Positions 54,065-62,993 are shown, counted from the stretch's first letter. The stretch: 64,000 nucleotides of DNA from Planctomycetia bacterium (GCA_015709575.1 CP054190.1:2664616-2728615); one strand, 5' to 3'. Numbers and translations are program-made. Notes: generated by a model from the letters alone, not told the origin.

Positions 54065-54997
54065 TCAGCCTTTCAGCACGCCGAACTCCCGCTGCCACGC
54101 GATGGCCTTGGGCACACCGGCGGTCAGCGGCGTCTGGGGCGAATAACCGAGCAACTGGCGGGCCTTGCTGATGTCCGCGACGTAGCGCGTCACCTCGCCG
54201 GCTCGGGCCGGCTCGTAGGTCGCGTTGACCTCCTTGCGCAGCGCCAGCGAGATCAGATTCACAAGGTCCATCAGGGTCGATCCCTGACCGTAAGCCAGGT
54301 TGATCGTTTCGTTCGTGATCCGGCCGCTCACGACCGCCTCGATTCCCCGGATGATCCCGTCCACGCAATCATCGACGTAGGTAAAGTCGAGTGTCTTGTC
54401 TTTTCCGAACACGACGATCGGCTCGCCCTTCAGAATTCGCTGAATGAACAGCGGAATCACGCGCTCCATGCGCTCGGCGTCGCTGTCATACCGGCCGTAG
54501 ACGTTGCTGAAGCGGAACACCAGGTGCGGCAGATCGTAGCACTGGAAGTACGAGTAGACGAACGCCTCGCCGGCGATCTTCGATGCGCTGTAAGGGCTTT
54601 CCGCCACGACAAAATCAGCCTGACCCTCGTCGGTGATGTGGCGATGGATGTCACCGTACACCTCGCGCGAGCTGCCGAAGATGATCGGGGTCTTGGTCTG
54701 ACGACACCAGTCGAGCGTGTTGAATACCACCTCGACGTTCTCGAGCGCGCGATCGGGATGAACAACCAGTTCGAACACCTTCGCGTACGCCGCCAGGTGC
54801 ACACAGGCGTCAAACTTGCCCTCGACCGGCAGCCGCCCCTTCTTCCCCTGCAGCAGGTCAAACTGCACCGTCGGCAGCTTGTCCGTCCACGTGTTCTTTC
54901 GCCGATCGATCCCTACCACCTCATGGCCGCGCTGCATCAGCGTCAGCCCCAGGTTCGTGCCGATTTCGCCGCTTGAGCCGGTTATCAGAACGCGCAT
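54065..54997 (-). CDS. NAD-dependent sugar epimerase/dehydratase
   Basis: 310 aa. Extended SDR with TGSSGEIGTNLG at the N-terminus, FGSSREVYG (catalytic Ser), YSASK (Tyr/Lys) and the substrate-side motif RFSNVYG. Later segments GKDKTLDFTYVDDCVDGIIRGIE and VNATYEPARAGEVTRYVADISKARQLLGYSP are typical of UDP-glucose/UDP-glucuronate 4-epimerases and related enzymes. The exact nucleotide sugar is undetermined. AGGA precedes the ATG at 7 bases. Upstream of the SecD-head lipoprotein gene in the same unit. Confidence 0.87.
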   Translation of the reverse strand: MRVLITGSSGEIGTNLGLTLMQRGHEVVGIDRRKNTWTDKLPTVQFDLLQGKKGRLPVEGKFDACVHLAAYAKVFELVVHPDRALENVEVVFNTLDWCRQTKTPIIFGSSREVYGDIHRHITDEGQADFVVAESPYSASKIAGEAFVYSYFQCYDLPHLVFRFSNVYGRYDSDAERMERVIPLFIQRILKGEPIVVFGKDKTLDFTYVDDCVDGIIRGIEAVVSGRITNETINLAYGQGSTLMDLVNLISLALRKEVNATYEPARAGEVTRYVADISKARQLLGYSPQTPLTAGVPKAIAWQREFGVLKG

Positions 54998-55151
54998 GCC
55001 GGTTCCTGTCGCAAGATTCTCGGAGCCACTGGCGCTCGCACGAGCGCCGGACTAACACTCCATCGGCCTGCGGCGCGGCGGGATTTTCCGGGCAGGAAAG
55101 GCGCCTCGCGCTTCGGGTCGCCCGCGGCGGTGCAACGCCCGCGAATGTCCT

Positions 55152-55157
55152 TATAAT
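55152..55157 (+). promoter_or_regulatory. -10 box of the Nudix-like gene
   Basis: A perfect TATAAT at 55152-55157, unusual in this GC-rich DNA, lies 26 bases before the ATG at 55184. A GTGCAA hexamer 16 bases upstream is a weak -35. It is the only promoter-like sequence in the divergent gap to the epimerase gene. Confidence 0.5.
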
Positions 55158-55183
55158 CGCGGGCGACTCTACAAGACACCGCT

Positions 55184-55612
55184 ATGCCCCGTCAATCGCA
55201 GCCATCCCGCACGCCACCGCCACCCACCCACGTCGATTCGCGCGCGCTAATCGAGACGCGCCCGGAGCACCTGCTGATTGTGCGCGGCAGTCCCGGACCC
55301 AACGTTGCATGGGAATTCCCCGGCGGCCGCAACCGCCCCGAGGAATCGCCCGAGGCGGCCCTGCGGCGCGTCTGCCTCGCGCAGCTCGGGGTCGATCTCG
55401 ACATCAGCATCGGCCAGCCGCCCTTCGATTACGAGTACGCGGACGGCCTGGTTCGGTTCCGTTATTACATGTGCCAGATCAGCCACGGTGACGCTCAGCC
55501 GGTCGGTTGCGCGGAAGTGCGGGCCGTACACGTGCGCCAATTGCGCGATTACATCTTCGAAGACGCCGCGGCCAAGGTAGTGGAGTGGCTGCTCGCTGCT
55601 CCGCGGGATTGA
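55184..55612 (+). CDS. Nudix-fold protein with degenerate Nudix box
   Basis: 142 aa. The fold is visible as HLLIVRGSPGPNVAWEFPGGRNRPEESPEAALRR followed by a G-V turn. The Nudix box G-x5-E-x7-R-E-U-x-E-E-x-G-U is kept only in part: G48, E54, R62 and G69 are present, but the three catalytic glutamates are replaced by V63, A66 and Q67. Metal-dependent hydrolysis is therefore unlikely. The protein may bind a nucleotide or ligand as a sensor. It precedes the PilZ-REC-HPt gene by 141 bases and might share its transcript. Confidence 0.8.
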   Translation: MPRQSQPSRTPPPPTHVDSRALIETRPEHLLIVRGSPGPNVAWEFPGGRNRPEESPEAALRRVCLAQLGVDLDISIGQPPFDYEYADGLVRFRYYMCQISHGDAQPVGCAEVRAVHVRQLRDYIFEDAAAKVVEWLLAAPRD

Positions 55613-55753
55613 AGCGCCCGCGTCCGCCGATTCTCTCACATCTTCCGGTTCCGACTCGCTTATCAGCGGCCGGCTATTGAACGATAGGGATAGCCGGGGA
55701 TGCGCTCCGTGCGGGAGCGCGGACCCGGTACCCTCACACGGAGTGCGCACGGC

Positions 55754-56830
55754 ATGAGCGACGTGCGGCGATTGCGTGCCGACGATGAAACGGTCGCGTC
55801 TCTGCTGGCGCGAGCCGGACGGCTCGGCGAGGATGCCGGCCAGCTCTCCCGCCGCCAGTCGGAGCGATTCGAATACCACGTCCGCACGCTGATCGTGGAC
55901 TTCCCGCACGCGGGTGGGGTGACGCGCTACAGCATCCCGGCCCGTGACATCAGCCGACAGGGCATCTCCTTCCTGATCGGGAACTTCGTCTATCCCGGCA
56001 CCGCCTGCCGCGTGCGGCTGGTTAGTGACTACAGCCAGTCGCTCACGGTCGACGGCACCGTCACCCGATGCCGCTACCTCCCCGGCTCCACCAACATCTA
56101 CGACGTGGGCGTGCGCCTGGCACAGGAGATCGACGTGGCGATGTTTCATCGCGACGCCTCGCCGCTGCACGTTCTGCTGGTCGATTCCGACGCCACCGCC
56201 GAGCAGCTCATCCGCCACTTTCTGACCGGCGGCTCGGCCGACCTGGACGCCACGGCGGATCCCGCCGACGCGGCCGCCCGGGCGCGCGGCGGCGATTTCG
56301 ACGCAATTCTCGTGAACACCTGCGACCCCCGGATCGACGCGACCGCGCTCGCCAGTACTCTGCGCGAAGAGGGATTCACCGGGGCCATTATCGCGCTGAC
56401 CGTCGACGAGTCCGCCGAGGAGCGGAAGCGCCTTACCGAGGCCGCATTCAGCGACGTCATGCTCAAGCCCGTGACGCGCGAGCGGCTCATCACGGCCCTT
56501 GACGCCCTGCGCACCGAGCCGGTTGTCAGTACCGTCGTCTGCGACCCGGCCATGGCGCCGCTGATCGATGCATTCGTCGCGACGCTGCAGGAGTCCATCG
56601 CGCGGATCGAGACGGCTCTCGCGGGCAACGACATCGAGGCATTGCGGCTGGTCGTTCGACATCTAAAGGGAACCGCGGGCAGCTTCGGCTTCGACGTGAT
56701 CTCCGAGGCGGCGTCAAAGGCCGATGGCGAGTTGAAAGGCGGACCGGATTCCGTCGAGGCGCGCACCGCGGCGCTGACGCTGATGCGCTTATGTCGCGCC
56801 GCCCGCGGCGCCAAAACCGCCCGGCCTTGA
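55754..56830 (+). CDS. PilZ-receiver-HPt signalling protein
   Basis: 358 aa from ATG 55754 with GGAG 11 bases upstream; an ATG at 55700 is in frame. Residues ~30-130 are a PilZ domain with both c-di-GMP motifs, RRQSER (33-38) and DISRQG (65-70). Residues ~138-255 are a receiver-like domain (LHVLLVDSDATAEQL, conserved T216 and K238), but the acceptor Asp position is N188 (DAILVNTCDP). Residues ~270-345 form an HPt domain with H303 in VRHLKGTAGSFGF. It probably links c-di-GMP binding to a phosphorelay; no kinase is nearby. Confidence 0.85.
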   Translation: MSDVRRLRADDETVASLLARAGRLGEDAGQLSRRQSERFEYHVRTLIVDFPHAGGVTRYSIPARDISRQGISFLIGNFVYPGTACRVRLVSDYSQSLTVDGTVTRCRYLPGSTNIYDVGVRLAQEIDVAMFHRDASPLHVLLVDSDATAEQLIRHFLTGGSADLDATADPADAAARARGGDFDAILVNTCDPRIDATALASTLREEGFTGAIIALTVDESAEERKRLTEAAFSDVMLKPVTRERLITALDALRTEPVVSTVVCDPAMAPLIDAFVATLQESIARIETALAGNDIEALRLVVRHLKGTAGSFGFDVISEAASKADGELKGGPDSVEARTAALTLMRLCRAARGAKTARP

Positions 56831-56969
56831 ACGAACACGTCCGCCACACGCGCTGCGCGGGATCCTGTGCGCCCGCCGACGGATGGGTGCCTTGCCGACA
56901 ACCCTGCACGCCGCGCCGCTGGTGGCGATTCCCACGCAACTCAGCAGACACCCCGCCAGCGGAACCGCA

Positions 56970-58412
56970 TCACGGCGGATCGATGCGAACACGCCGGTGA
57001 TCTGACAGGCGCAGCTCCACCGAGCCGTCACGCTGTCGAATGGCTTCGCGAAACGCCGCAACCCCGTCCACGACGGCCCCCTGCACGCGCTCGATGCGGT
57101 CACCGACGCGCAGCCCGACGCGCTCCGCCGGACTGCCGGGCGTGATTTCGATCACCACGATGCCGCCGGCGTCAACAGCTCGCACCGGGGCGACGCGCAA
57201 GCCGCGCCACCCAATCGCCCCGCCGCGCAGAGATTCCACCCGCTCCATGTTCCGGCGCGCCACCACCACCGGCGTCTCGATCGTGCGTTTGCCGCGCTGC
57301 AACGTCAGCAGCACCGCCGATCCAATCGTCGCCTCGCCGATCCGAACCGCCAGGTCCGCCGCGCTGCGCACCTCCTCATCATCCACCCGCACGATCCGAT
57401 CACCCTCCCGCAGACCGGCCAGTTCCGCCGGACCGCCCGGCTCGAGCGTTTCTACCAGTGCCCCGCCGCCGATGACCGTCGCATCCGCGTCGATGCCCGC
57501 GTCGCGCGTGGTCAGACCGAGGTAGCCGTAGGCAGGGGTCTCCGCCTGCATCAGCCGCTCGATGCGCTGCAACCGCTGAGGCGACATGGGAATGGCAAAC
57601 CCGACGCCCTGGTCGGCGGCGGAGCGCGTGTGCATCGCGGTCACGACGCCGATCAACTCGCCGCGGAGATTGAACAGCGGGCCGCCGGAGTTTCCGGGAT
57701 TCACGCTGGCGGTCGTTTGCAGCATGTCGTGATACAGCCGGTCATCCGCCTCCCCGAGACCGGGCAGCCGTCGTCCGAGATTCGCGACCACGCCGATCGA
57801 GACGCACGCCTTGCCGTCGCCGCCCAGCCCGAACGGGTTGCCGACGGCGATCGCCCACTGGCCACGCGCCACGCCGGCCCAGTCGCAGAAACGCGCCGCC
57901 GGCAGGTCGCGCCGCGACGTATGCAGCACCGCGAGGTCCGCACGAACGTCCGTCGCCGTGACGCGCGCGGACATCGTGACTCCGTCATGAAAGGTGACGT
58001 CAATGCGGTGCGCCGACCGGATTACATGCTCATTGGTCAGGATGGCGCCACCGTCGCTGATGATCGTGCCGGCGCCGTTCACGACCACCATCGCGGCTGC
58101 GGACTGGGCGGCGTCCGAGTGTTCCGGCGTCGGGACCAGCACGGAGCGCTGCACGCGGATGCTGACGACACTCGCAGACACTGCGCGCACCACGTGTGAG
58201 AATGCACCCTCGATGCTGGCGAGGTCCGTCAGCGGCGCAGCACCGCCGGCGTCCTGCGAGCGCGTCTGCGTTGGTCCCACCATTGCCAGCAGCGCGAAAA
58301 GAATGATCGCCCAGCGGCCGACACGGATGCGGCCGGCGGCGCCGGCAAGGTCGCCACGGCGGGTCGCGCAGCCAGTGCGCGCCGCCTCCGCTGCATGGAA
58401 ACTGGTGAGCAC
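56970..58412 (-). CDS. HtrA/DegP-like serine protease with two PDZ domains
   Basis: 480 aa from a GTG with GGGGGAAAG upstream. A basic N-region and one hydrophobic segment (WAIILFALLAMVGPTQ, ~34-49) act as signal peptide or anchor. The trypsin-like domain has the full triad: H129 in TNEHVI, D159 in ADLAVLH and S242 in NPGNSGGPLF. PDZ1 (YGYLGLTTRD ... GPAELAGLREGDRIVRVDDEEV) and PDZ2 (SPAERVGLRVGDRIERVQG) follow. A periplasmic quality-control protease. An internal loop between H129 and D159 is normal in size. Convergent with the PilZ gene. Confidence 0.93.
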   Translation of the reverse strand: MLTSFHAAEAARTGCATRRGDLAGAAGRIRVGRWAIILFALLAMVGPTQTRSQDAGGAAPLTDLASIEGAFSHVVRAVSASVVSIRVQRSVLVPTPEHSDAAQSAAAMVVVNGAGTIISDGGAILTNEHVIRSAHRIDVTFHDGVTMSARVTATDVRADLAVLHTSRRDLPAARFCDWAGVARGQWAIAVGNPFGLGGDGKACVSIGVVANLGRRLPGLGEADDRLYHDMLQTTASVNPGNSGGPLFNLRGELIGVVTAMHTRSAADQGVGFAIPMSPQRLQRIERLMQAETPAYGYLGLTTRDAGIDADATVIGGGALVETLEPGGPAELAGLREGDRIVRVDDEEVRSAADLAVRIGEATIGSAVLLTLQRGKRTIETPVVVARRNMERVESLRGGAIGWRGLRVAPVRAVDAGGIVVIEITPGSPAERVGLRVGDRIERVQGAVVDGVAAFREAIRQRDGSVELRLSDHRRVRIDPP

Positions 58413-58788
58413 GTTACTTTCCCCCTACCCGCCCAAGCCGGACGCTCAACATCGCCGGCCATTACCGGCCGCTGCCAACGGAATTGAATGAGCAAAGCTC
58501 CAGCGCGTTCCCAGCGGACCATTGCGCCGGCTTGCTGCGGCCCCGGTTGCGCTGCGCGGCGCCGCACCTCTCGGTTCGACCCGCGGCAGCGGGAGAGTTA
58601 CGGAATCAGCGCAACTTCGCGCAGATCTTCGAGCAGCCGTCCGGAATCGATGCATTCCAGGACGCGCGCGTCGAGCATGGCCCCGGAATCCATCCGCGCG
58701 CGTCCGCTCATCCATGCCGTCGGCGGGCGGTTCCAGCCGCTGACAAGGGCAGCGTGGCCGCCGCTCGCCCCCCATCGCCATCCTGTCG
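58413..58788. other. Intergenic region between recA and htrA
   Basis: 376 bases. No recognisable gene, RNA or repeat was found except a possible 64-residue reading frame coupled to recA (58598-58792). A GGTTCGACCC at 58573-58582 resembles a tRNA T-loop, but the flanks do not pair as a T-arm. The GTG of htrA at 58412 has its ribosome site at the left edge of the region. Confidence 0.4.
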
Positions 58789-58792
58789 TCAA
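58598..58792 (-). CDS. Possible small protein coupled to recA
   Basis: 64 aa. The ATG at 58792 overlaps the recA stop as ATGA, which would allow translational coupling. The N-terminal half is Trp/Gly-rich; the C-terminal half ([26 protein letters not shown]) looks more protein-like, with an amphipathic helix. RecX usually follows recA in many bacteria, but this is too short and shows no RecX helical repeats. It may be a chance frame in GC-rich DNA. Confidence 0.25.
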   Translation of the reverse strand: MTTGWRWGASGGHAALVSGWNRPPTAWMSGRARMDSGAMLDARVLECIDSGRLLEDLREVALIP

Positions 58793-59928
58793 CCGCGCTT
58801 CTTCCCCGGGCCGGCCGCAGCGACTGCCTGCGGTTTTCGTTCGGCGACCTGCCCGTTCGTCTCGCGGACAGCGACCACCGCCTTTTCCGGCTTCGTCTCC
58901 GCCTTGATCGGCCCGGCGGCGCCGGTGGCCAGCGCCGGCACCTTGATCCCCAGCACCTTCGCCCGAATCTCGTTAAAGACCGCCGGATTCTCGCGCAGAT
59001 ATGTCCGTGCGTTCTCGCGCCCCTGCCCGAGGCGCGCATCGCCATAGCTGAACCACGTACCCGAGCGATTGATCACGTTGGTATCGACCGCCAGGTCAAG
59101 CAGATCGGTCTCGCGGCTGATTCCACAATCGAACAGGATGTCGAACTCCGCCTCGCGGAACGGCGGCGCGACCTTATTCTTCACAATCTTGCCGCGCACC
59201 CGGTTTCCGATGACCTCGTCACCTTCCTTGATCATGCCGATCCGGCGCACGTCGATGCGCACCGAGCTGTAGAATTTCAGCGCACGACCACCCGGCGTCG
59301 TCTCCGGGCTGCCGTACATCACGCCGATCTTTTCGCGAATCTGGTTGATGAAAATCACGCTGGTGCGGGTCTTGCTCGACACCCCGGTCAGCTTGCGCAT
59401 GGCCTGGCTCATCAGGCGTGCCTGCGCCCCGACCTGCGCCTCGCCCATCGCGCCCTCCAGCTCGGATCGCGGAACCAGCGCCGCAACCGAATCCACCACG
59501 ATGACGTCCAGCGCGTTGGATTTCACCAGCAGTTCGCAGATCTCCAGCGCTTCCTCCCCGCAGGTGGGCTGGTTCACCATCAGCTCTTCGAGGTTCACCC
59601 CCAGCTTGCGGGCCCATGACGGATCAAACGCATGCTCCACGTCAATGAACGCCGCCACACCGCCTGCGCGCTGCGCCTCAGCAATCAGGTGCAGCGTGAG
59701 CGTCGTCTTGCCGGATGACTCCGGCCCGAACACCTCGACCACCCGCCCGCGCGGCACACCCGAGCCGCCCAGCGCCAGGTCCAGCGATAACGCCCCGGTC
59801 GAGATACCGTCCGTCGTGGGAGTCCAGTCCTTGAGGACCATGATGGTCCCCTTGCCGAAGCTCTTCTCGATCTGCTGGACGGCCCGATCCAGCGCTTCGC
59901 GGCGGTTGCCTTCCCGATTGTCCGTCAT
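58789..59928 (-). CDS. recA: RecA recombinase
   Basis: 379 aa from ATG 59928 with GAGGA at 7 bases. The central strand-exchange ATPase: Walker A GPESSGKT (68-75), the [13 protein letters not shown] region, L1 SQAMRKLT, and L2/interface [25 protein letters not shown]. The C-terminal ~40 residues are a Lys/Ala-rich tail ending GPGKKRG, unlike the acidic tail of E. coli RecA. The frame is open 29 codons further upstream, but that part lies over the promoter and lacks similarity. It has its own strong promoter at 60007-60034. Confidence 0.97.
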   Translation of the reverse strand: MTDNREGNRREALDRAVQQIEKSFGKGTIMVLKDWTPTTDGISTGALSLDLALGGSGVPRGRVVEVFGPESSGKTTLTLHLIAEAQRAGGVAAFIDVEHAFDPSWARKLGVNLEELMVNQPTCGEEALEICELLVKSNALDVIVVDSVAALVPRSELEGAMGEAQVGAQARLMSQAMRKLTGVSSKTRTSVIFINQIREKIGVMYGSPETTPGGRALKFYSSVRIDVRRIGMIKEGDEVIGNRVRGKIVKNKVAPPFREAEFDILFDCGISRETDLLDLAVDTNVINRSGTWFSYGDARLGQGRENARTYLRENPAVFNEIRAKVLGIKVPALATGAAGPIKAETKPEKAVVAVRETNGQVAERKPQAVAAAGPGKKRG

Positions 59929-60006
59929 GTGCAGTTCCTCGCGTCTCGCGTGCGGCACCCCGAGGGTGCGTTCCCGAAATCGGCCTGCCCCGACCCAACG
60001 CGAGTC

Positions 60007-60034
60007 ATCGTACAAACATTTCCCTAACTGTCAA
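60007..60034 (-). promoter_or_regulatory. recA promoter
   Basis: On the minus strand a consensus TTGACA (60034-60029) is followed after 16 bases by TACGAT (60012-60007). An AT-rich stretch with eight consecutive A on the + strand (T on the minus strand) lies directly upstream of the -35, like an UP element. The leader before the recA ATG would be about 70 bases. I looked for CTGT-N8-ACAG and GAAC-N4-GTTC SOS boxes and found none. Confidence 0.7.
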
Positions 60035-60138
60035 CCAAAAAAAATAGCTGCAAACTCGAATGTTGTTTGTTGGCTGTCGGCACGCGAAAATAAAGGGATA
60101 AATCACCCGATCCCGCCAACCGCGAGCACCGCGACCCC

Positions 60139-60435
60139 CTAGCGGTCCCGGTTCTCCCCGCTTCCTGTCTCCGCTGGCTCCCGACGCGACTCCCGCGATT
60201 CCCCGCCGTCGCGCGGTGGGGTCAGTCGTCCAGACGACGCTTCGTCGTCCTTGTTCAGTTCCTCCCCCACGTCTTTCAGCCCCTTCTTGAACTCGGAAAT
60301 CCCGCGTCCCAGCGACCGCCCTACGTCCGGCAGACGCTTGCCGAACAGCAGCAGCGCCACAATGCCGATCACCAACAGGTGCCACGGGTCGAATGGCGTC
60401 CACGCCAGCAGGTTCAACCCTGAAAGGCTCAGCAT
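60139..60435 (-). CDS. tatA: Sec-independent translocase TatA/E
   Basis: 98 aa. One N-terminal transmembrane helix (WHLLVIGIVALLLFGKRLPDVG with the conserved FGKRLP hinge) is followed by the amphipathic helix RSLGRGISEFKKGLKDVGEEL and a charged disordered tail. TatA forms the pore for folded Tat substrates such as the SRRDFL-bearing DUF1501 protein encoded here. GGAGA lies 7 bases before the ATG. tatB and tatC are not adjacent. Confidence 0.94.
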   Translation of the reverse strand: MLSLSGLNLLAWTPFDPWHLLVIGIVALLLFGKRLPDVGRSLGRGISEFKKGLKDVGEELNKDDEASSGRLTPPRDGGESRESRREPAETGSGENRDR

Positions 60436-60497
60436 CTCGCTATCTCCACGGCAGTAGGCGCAGCCCGCAAACGCGGCACGACGCCCGGACTATTCAT

Positions 60498-60526
60498 ATT
60501 GTTTCGGGTACCGCGCCCGCTGTCAA
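60498..60526 (-). promoter_or_regulatory. tatA promoter
   Basis: On the minus strand TTGACA (60526-60521), a 17-base spacer and AACAAT (60503-60498). An alternative -10, TATGAA, lies slightly further down. The leader to the ATG at 60435 would be about 55 bases and includes the GGAGA ribosome site. Confidence 0.6.
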
Positions 60527-60794
60527 AGCGGAACGCGATTTCGTTCGGATTATCGCTGGAAATCACCGATTGCGCCGAATCGCCCAGAACCGGCGAAAGG
60601 CGGCGGGTGGGCACGGCACGCCCTGTAAGCTTCGGTTCGTACCGGATCATCGGCGATTGCCGCGCCCAAGCGGCACCCATGGCCGACAGCGAGCGCGGCC
60701 CACCCGCTGCGGCTAAGCAGCTGAGGCCGGGACAGCCCCGAACCAGCCGCCCGTCGGACGAATAGTGCCCGTCGCCACCAGCGACCGATTCGCC

Positions 60795-60800
60795 TAGCAT
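60795..60800 (+). promoter_or_regulatory. -10-like box of purN (leaderless)
   Basis: TAGCAT ends 7 bases before the purN ATG at 60808; no ribosome site is present. This is the same spacing as at several other genes in the window. Confidence 0.4.
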
Positions 60801-60807
60801 CGACCCG

Positions 60808-61458
60808 ATGCCCGACGCCGATCCGATTCGCACCGTCGTCCTGATCTCCGGCGGCGGTTCCACCCTCGACAATCTCGCGCAGCGGATCGCCGATCAGCGC
60901 CTCCGCGGCGTGCGGATCGTCGGCGTGATCTGCTCGCGCGCCGGCGTCGGCGGCATTGAAGTCGCCCGGCGGCATGGCCTGCCCATCGAGTTGATTCCAC
61001 GGGCGGGCTTCCCTGACGACGACACATTCTCCGACGCTGTCACCGCGGCCGTGCGCCGCATGGGCGCGGAACTGGCGCTGATGGGCGGTTTTCTCAGCTT
61101 CTGGCGGATTCCGGCGGATTTCGACGGCCGCGTGCTCAATATCCACCCTGCGCTGCTGCCGGCCTTCGGCGGTCGCGGGATGTACGCGGCGCGGGTGCAT
61201 CGCGCCGTTCTAGCCGCAGGCGCTTCGCACAGCGGCTGCACCGTGCACGTCGCGGATAACGAGTATGATCACGGCCCGATCCTGGCGCAGCGGCGCGTGC
61301 CCGTGCTGCCAGGCGATACGCCCGAGCGACTGGCACAACGCATCGGCGAGCAGGAGCGCGAGCTTTACCCCCTGGTGGTTCAGGCGATTGCCGACCAGGG
61401 ACGCTCGAGCTTGCCGATCCAGGCGGCCGCGCTACAGCGCGTGCTGGCTCAGTCGTAG
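60808..61458 (+). CDS. purN: Phosphoribosylglycinamide formyltransferase PurN
   Basis: 216 aa. Formylates GAR with 10-formyl-THF in purine synthesis. The N-terminal VLISGGGSTLDNLAQRI corresponds to the GAR-binding loop, the catalytic Asn-His pair is in VLNIHPALLPAFGGRG, and HSGCTVHVADNEYDHGPILAQRRV is the family signature with the catalytic Asp. The first 50 residues are normal. Its 3' end overlaps the convergent metallopeptidase gene by 10 bases. Confidence 0.95.
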   Translation: MPDADPIRTVVLISGGGSTLDNLAQRIADQRLRGVRIVGVICSRAGVGGIEVARRHGLPIELIPRAGFPDDDTFSDAVTAAVRRMGAELALMGGFLSFWRIPADFDGRVLNIHPALLPAFGGRGMYAARVHRAVLAAGASHSGCTVHVADNEYDHGPILAQRRVPVLPGDTPERLAQRIGEQERELYPLVVQAIADQGRSSLPIQAAALQRVLAQS

Positions 61459-61832
61459 CCCAACTCCTCCAGGTCGGCCTCATCCATCCCGAAGTGATGC
61501 CCGATCTCGTGCAGCACAGTAACGCGGATCTCCTCGATCAGTTCCTCGCGCGAATCGCACATCGCGCATAGATTCTCGCGAAATATCAGCACGCGATCCG
61601 GCAGCGGCGGCGACGAACCGCCCACATCCGGCTCATCGATCGAGCGTCCCAGGTACATTCCCAGCAGTTCATCCGGCGGCACGTCCGCGAGATCGTCCAC
61701 CAGCAAATCCGGCGTGGGCCGGTTACGCACCTCGATGAGCACGTTCTGAAGGTACTTGCGGAGATGGGCTGGAATGCTGGCAACGGCCTGCTCGGCCACC
61801 CCGGCGAACTCCGCCTCGCTCATTCGAATCAC
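61449..61832 (-). CDS. Zincin-like metallopeptidase (DUF1025-type)
   Basis: 127 aa from a GTG at 61832 with GAGG 6 bases upstream; ATG 61823 is an alternative. The C-terminal HEIGHHFGMDEADLEELGY provides the HExxH-x-x-x-x-D-type zinc site of the small metallopeptidase family. VPPDELLGMYLGRS and DRVLIFRENLCAMC are typical lead-in segments. Cytoplasmic, no signal peptide. Family members have no established substrate. Convergent with purN, divergent from sppA. Confidence 0.85.
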   Translation of the reverse strand: MIRMSEAEFAGVAEQAVASIPAHLRKYLQNVLIEVRNRPTPDLLVDDLADVPPDELLGMYLGRSIDEPDVGGSSPPLPDRVLIFRENLCAMCDSREELIEEIRVTVLHEIGHHFGMDEADLEELGYD

Positions 61833-61928
61833 GCACGGCCTCACAACGCGCCGCAGTGGGCGCGTAGAATTCGAGAGTTTGTCGCAGCACGCGCTGCGAA
61901 GCGAGTATATCCGTTCGGCAGGATGCCC

Positions 61929-62993
61929 ATGAATTCCACACCCGCCCGCAGTCATCCCGCGCATCTTTCCTCTGACCGCCCGGCGCGGTTCGGCGCCGCT
62001 CAAACCCGCACCGCCACGATGCTGCTTGCGCTATTCATAGCGCCGCTGGTCGGATGCGGAAACATGTCGCTGCTGATCACCCCCGTGCCGACGCGTCAGG
62101 CGCTGGAGGAGCACGTGCTGCGCCGCGAATCGGCCTTTGCCTCCGACCGCATCGCGATTCTCGACGTGGACGGCCTGCTCTCGAACGCCCGCGAGCGTCC
62201 GATGATCGGGCCGGCAGGCGACAACCCCGTCGCCGTGTTCAAGGAAAAGCTCGACCGTGCGGCGGCCGACTCGCGCGTCAAGGCCGTCGTGGTGCGCATC
62301 AACTCCCCCGGCGGCACGGTCACCGCCAGCGACCTGATGTTCCACGAGCTGCGGGCGTTCAAGGCCCGCACAGGCAAGCCGGTTGTTGCGGCAATGCTCG
62401 ACGTAGCCGCCTCTGGGGGCTACTACATCGCCTGCGCGGCCGACGAGATCGTCGCACACCCCACAACCGTCACAGGCAGCATCGGCGTCATCATGGTGCT
62501 GCCGGAGATGAGCGGGCTGATGGGCAAGATCGGCGTGCGGACGAACGTCTTCAAGAGCGGCGAAATGAAGGACGCCGGCTCGCCGTTCCGCGAAATGGGG
62601 GACGCCGAGCGGGCGATCCTGCAGGGGTTGATCGATGACATGTACGAACGTTTCGTGAAGGTGGTGCGCTCGGGGCGGCCGTCCATCGCCGAAGACCGGG
62701 TGCGCTCGATCGCCGATGGGCGGATCTACACGGCGACGCAGGCCCTGGAGCACCGGCTGATCGATCGCATCGGGACGCTGGAGGATGCGATTTCGGCGGC
62801 GCGGATGAGGGCGGGACTGGTCGATCGGCGGGTGGTGATCGTGCAATATGCCCGTCCGCTGGCTTATCGGGCGAACGTGTACGCCGCAGCGCCGGACGGC
62901 CCGGCGCAGGTAAACTATGTCAACGTGGACGTAGGCGAGCTGCTGACGCCGACAGCGCCGCAGTTCATGTATCTCTGGGCGCCGGGATGGTGA
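61929..62993 (+). CDS. sppA: Signal peptide peptidase SppA-like S49 protease
   Basis: About 354 aa from ATG 61929 (or 61923), AGGA nearby. A hydrophilic start leads to MLLALFIAPLVGCGN, which may be a lipoprotein signal. The S49 domain has VVVRINSPGGTVTASDLMFHE, the catalytic Ser in DVAASGGYYIACAADEIVAHP, GSIGVIM, and the catalytic Lys in NVFKSGEMKDAGSPFR. It is the single-domain (~300 residue) type that cleaves leftover signal peptides in the membrane. ATATCC-rich DNA upstream holds the likely promoter (TATATC at 61906-61911). Confidence 0.9.
   Translation: MNSTPARSHPAHLSSDRPARFGAAQTRTATMLLALFIAPLVGCGNMSLLITPVPTRQALEEHVLRRESAFASDRIAILDVDGLLSNARERPMIGPAGDNPVAVFKEKLDRAAADSRVKAVVVRINSPGGTVTASDLMFHELRAFKARTGKPVVAAMLDVAASGGYYIACAADEIVAHPTTVTGSIGVIMVLPEMSGLMGKIGVRTNVFKSGEMKDAGSPFREMGDAERAILQGLIDDMYERFVKVVRSGRPSIAEDRVRSIADGRIYTATQALEHRLIDRIGTLEDAISAARMRAGLVDRRVVIVQYARPLAYRANVYAAAPDGPAQVNYVNVDVGELLTPTAPQFMYLWAPGW

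Larger units (their letters stand above)
60436..60807. other. Divergent intergenic region tatA-purN
   Basis: 372 bases with no gene or RNA that I can support. It contains the tatA promoter at 60498-60526 and the purN -10-like box at 60795-60800. Reading frames that cross it have compositions typical of random GC-rich DNA. Confidence 0.5.

Noticed and set aside
58573..58582. tRNA T-loop-like GGTTCGACCC
   Set aside because: Flanking bases do not form the five-pair T-stem and no acceptor, D or anticodon stem could be built around it.
59929..60034. LexA/SOS box at recA
   Set aside because: No CTGT-N8-ACAG or GAAC-N4-GTTC match was found. The planctomycete LexA site may differ, so SOS control is neither supported nor excluded.
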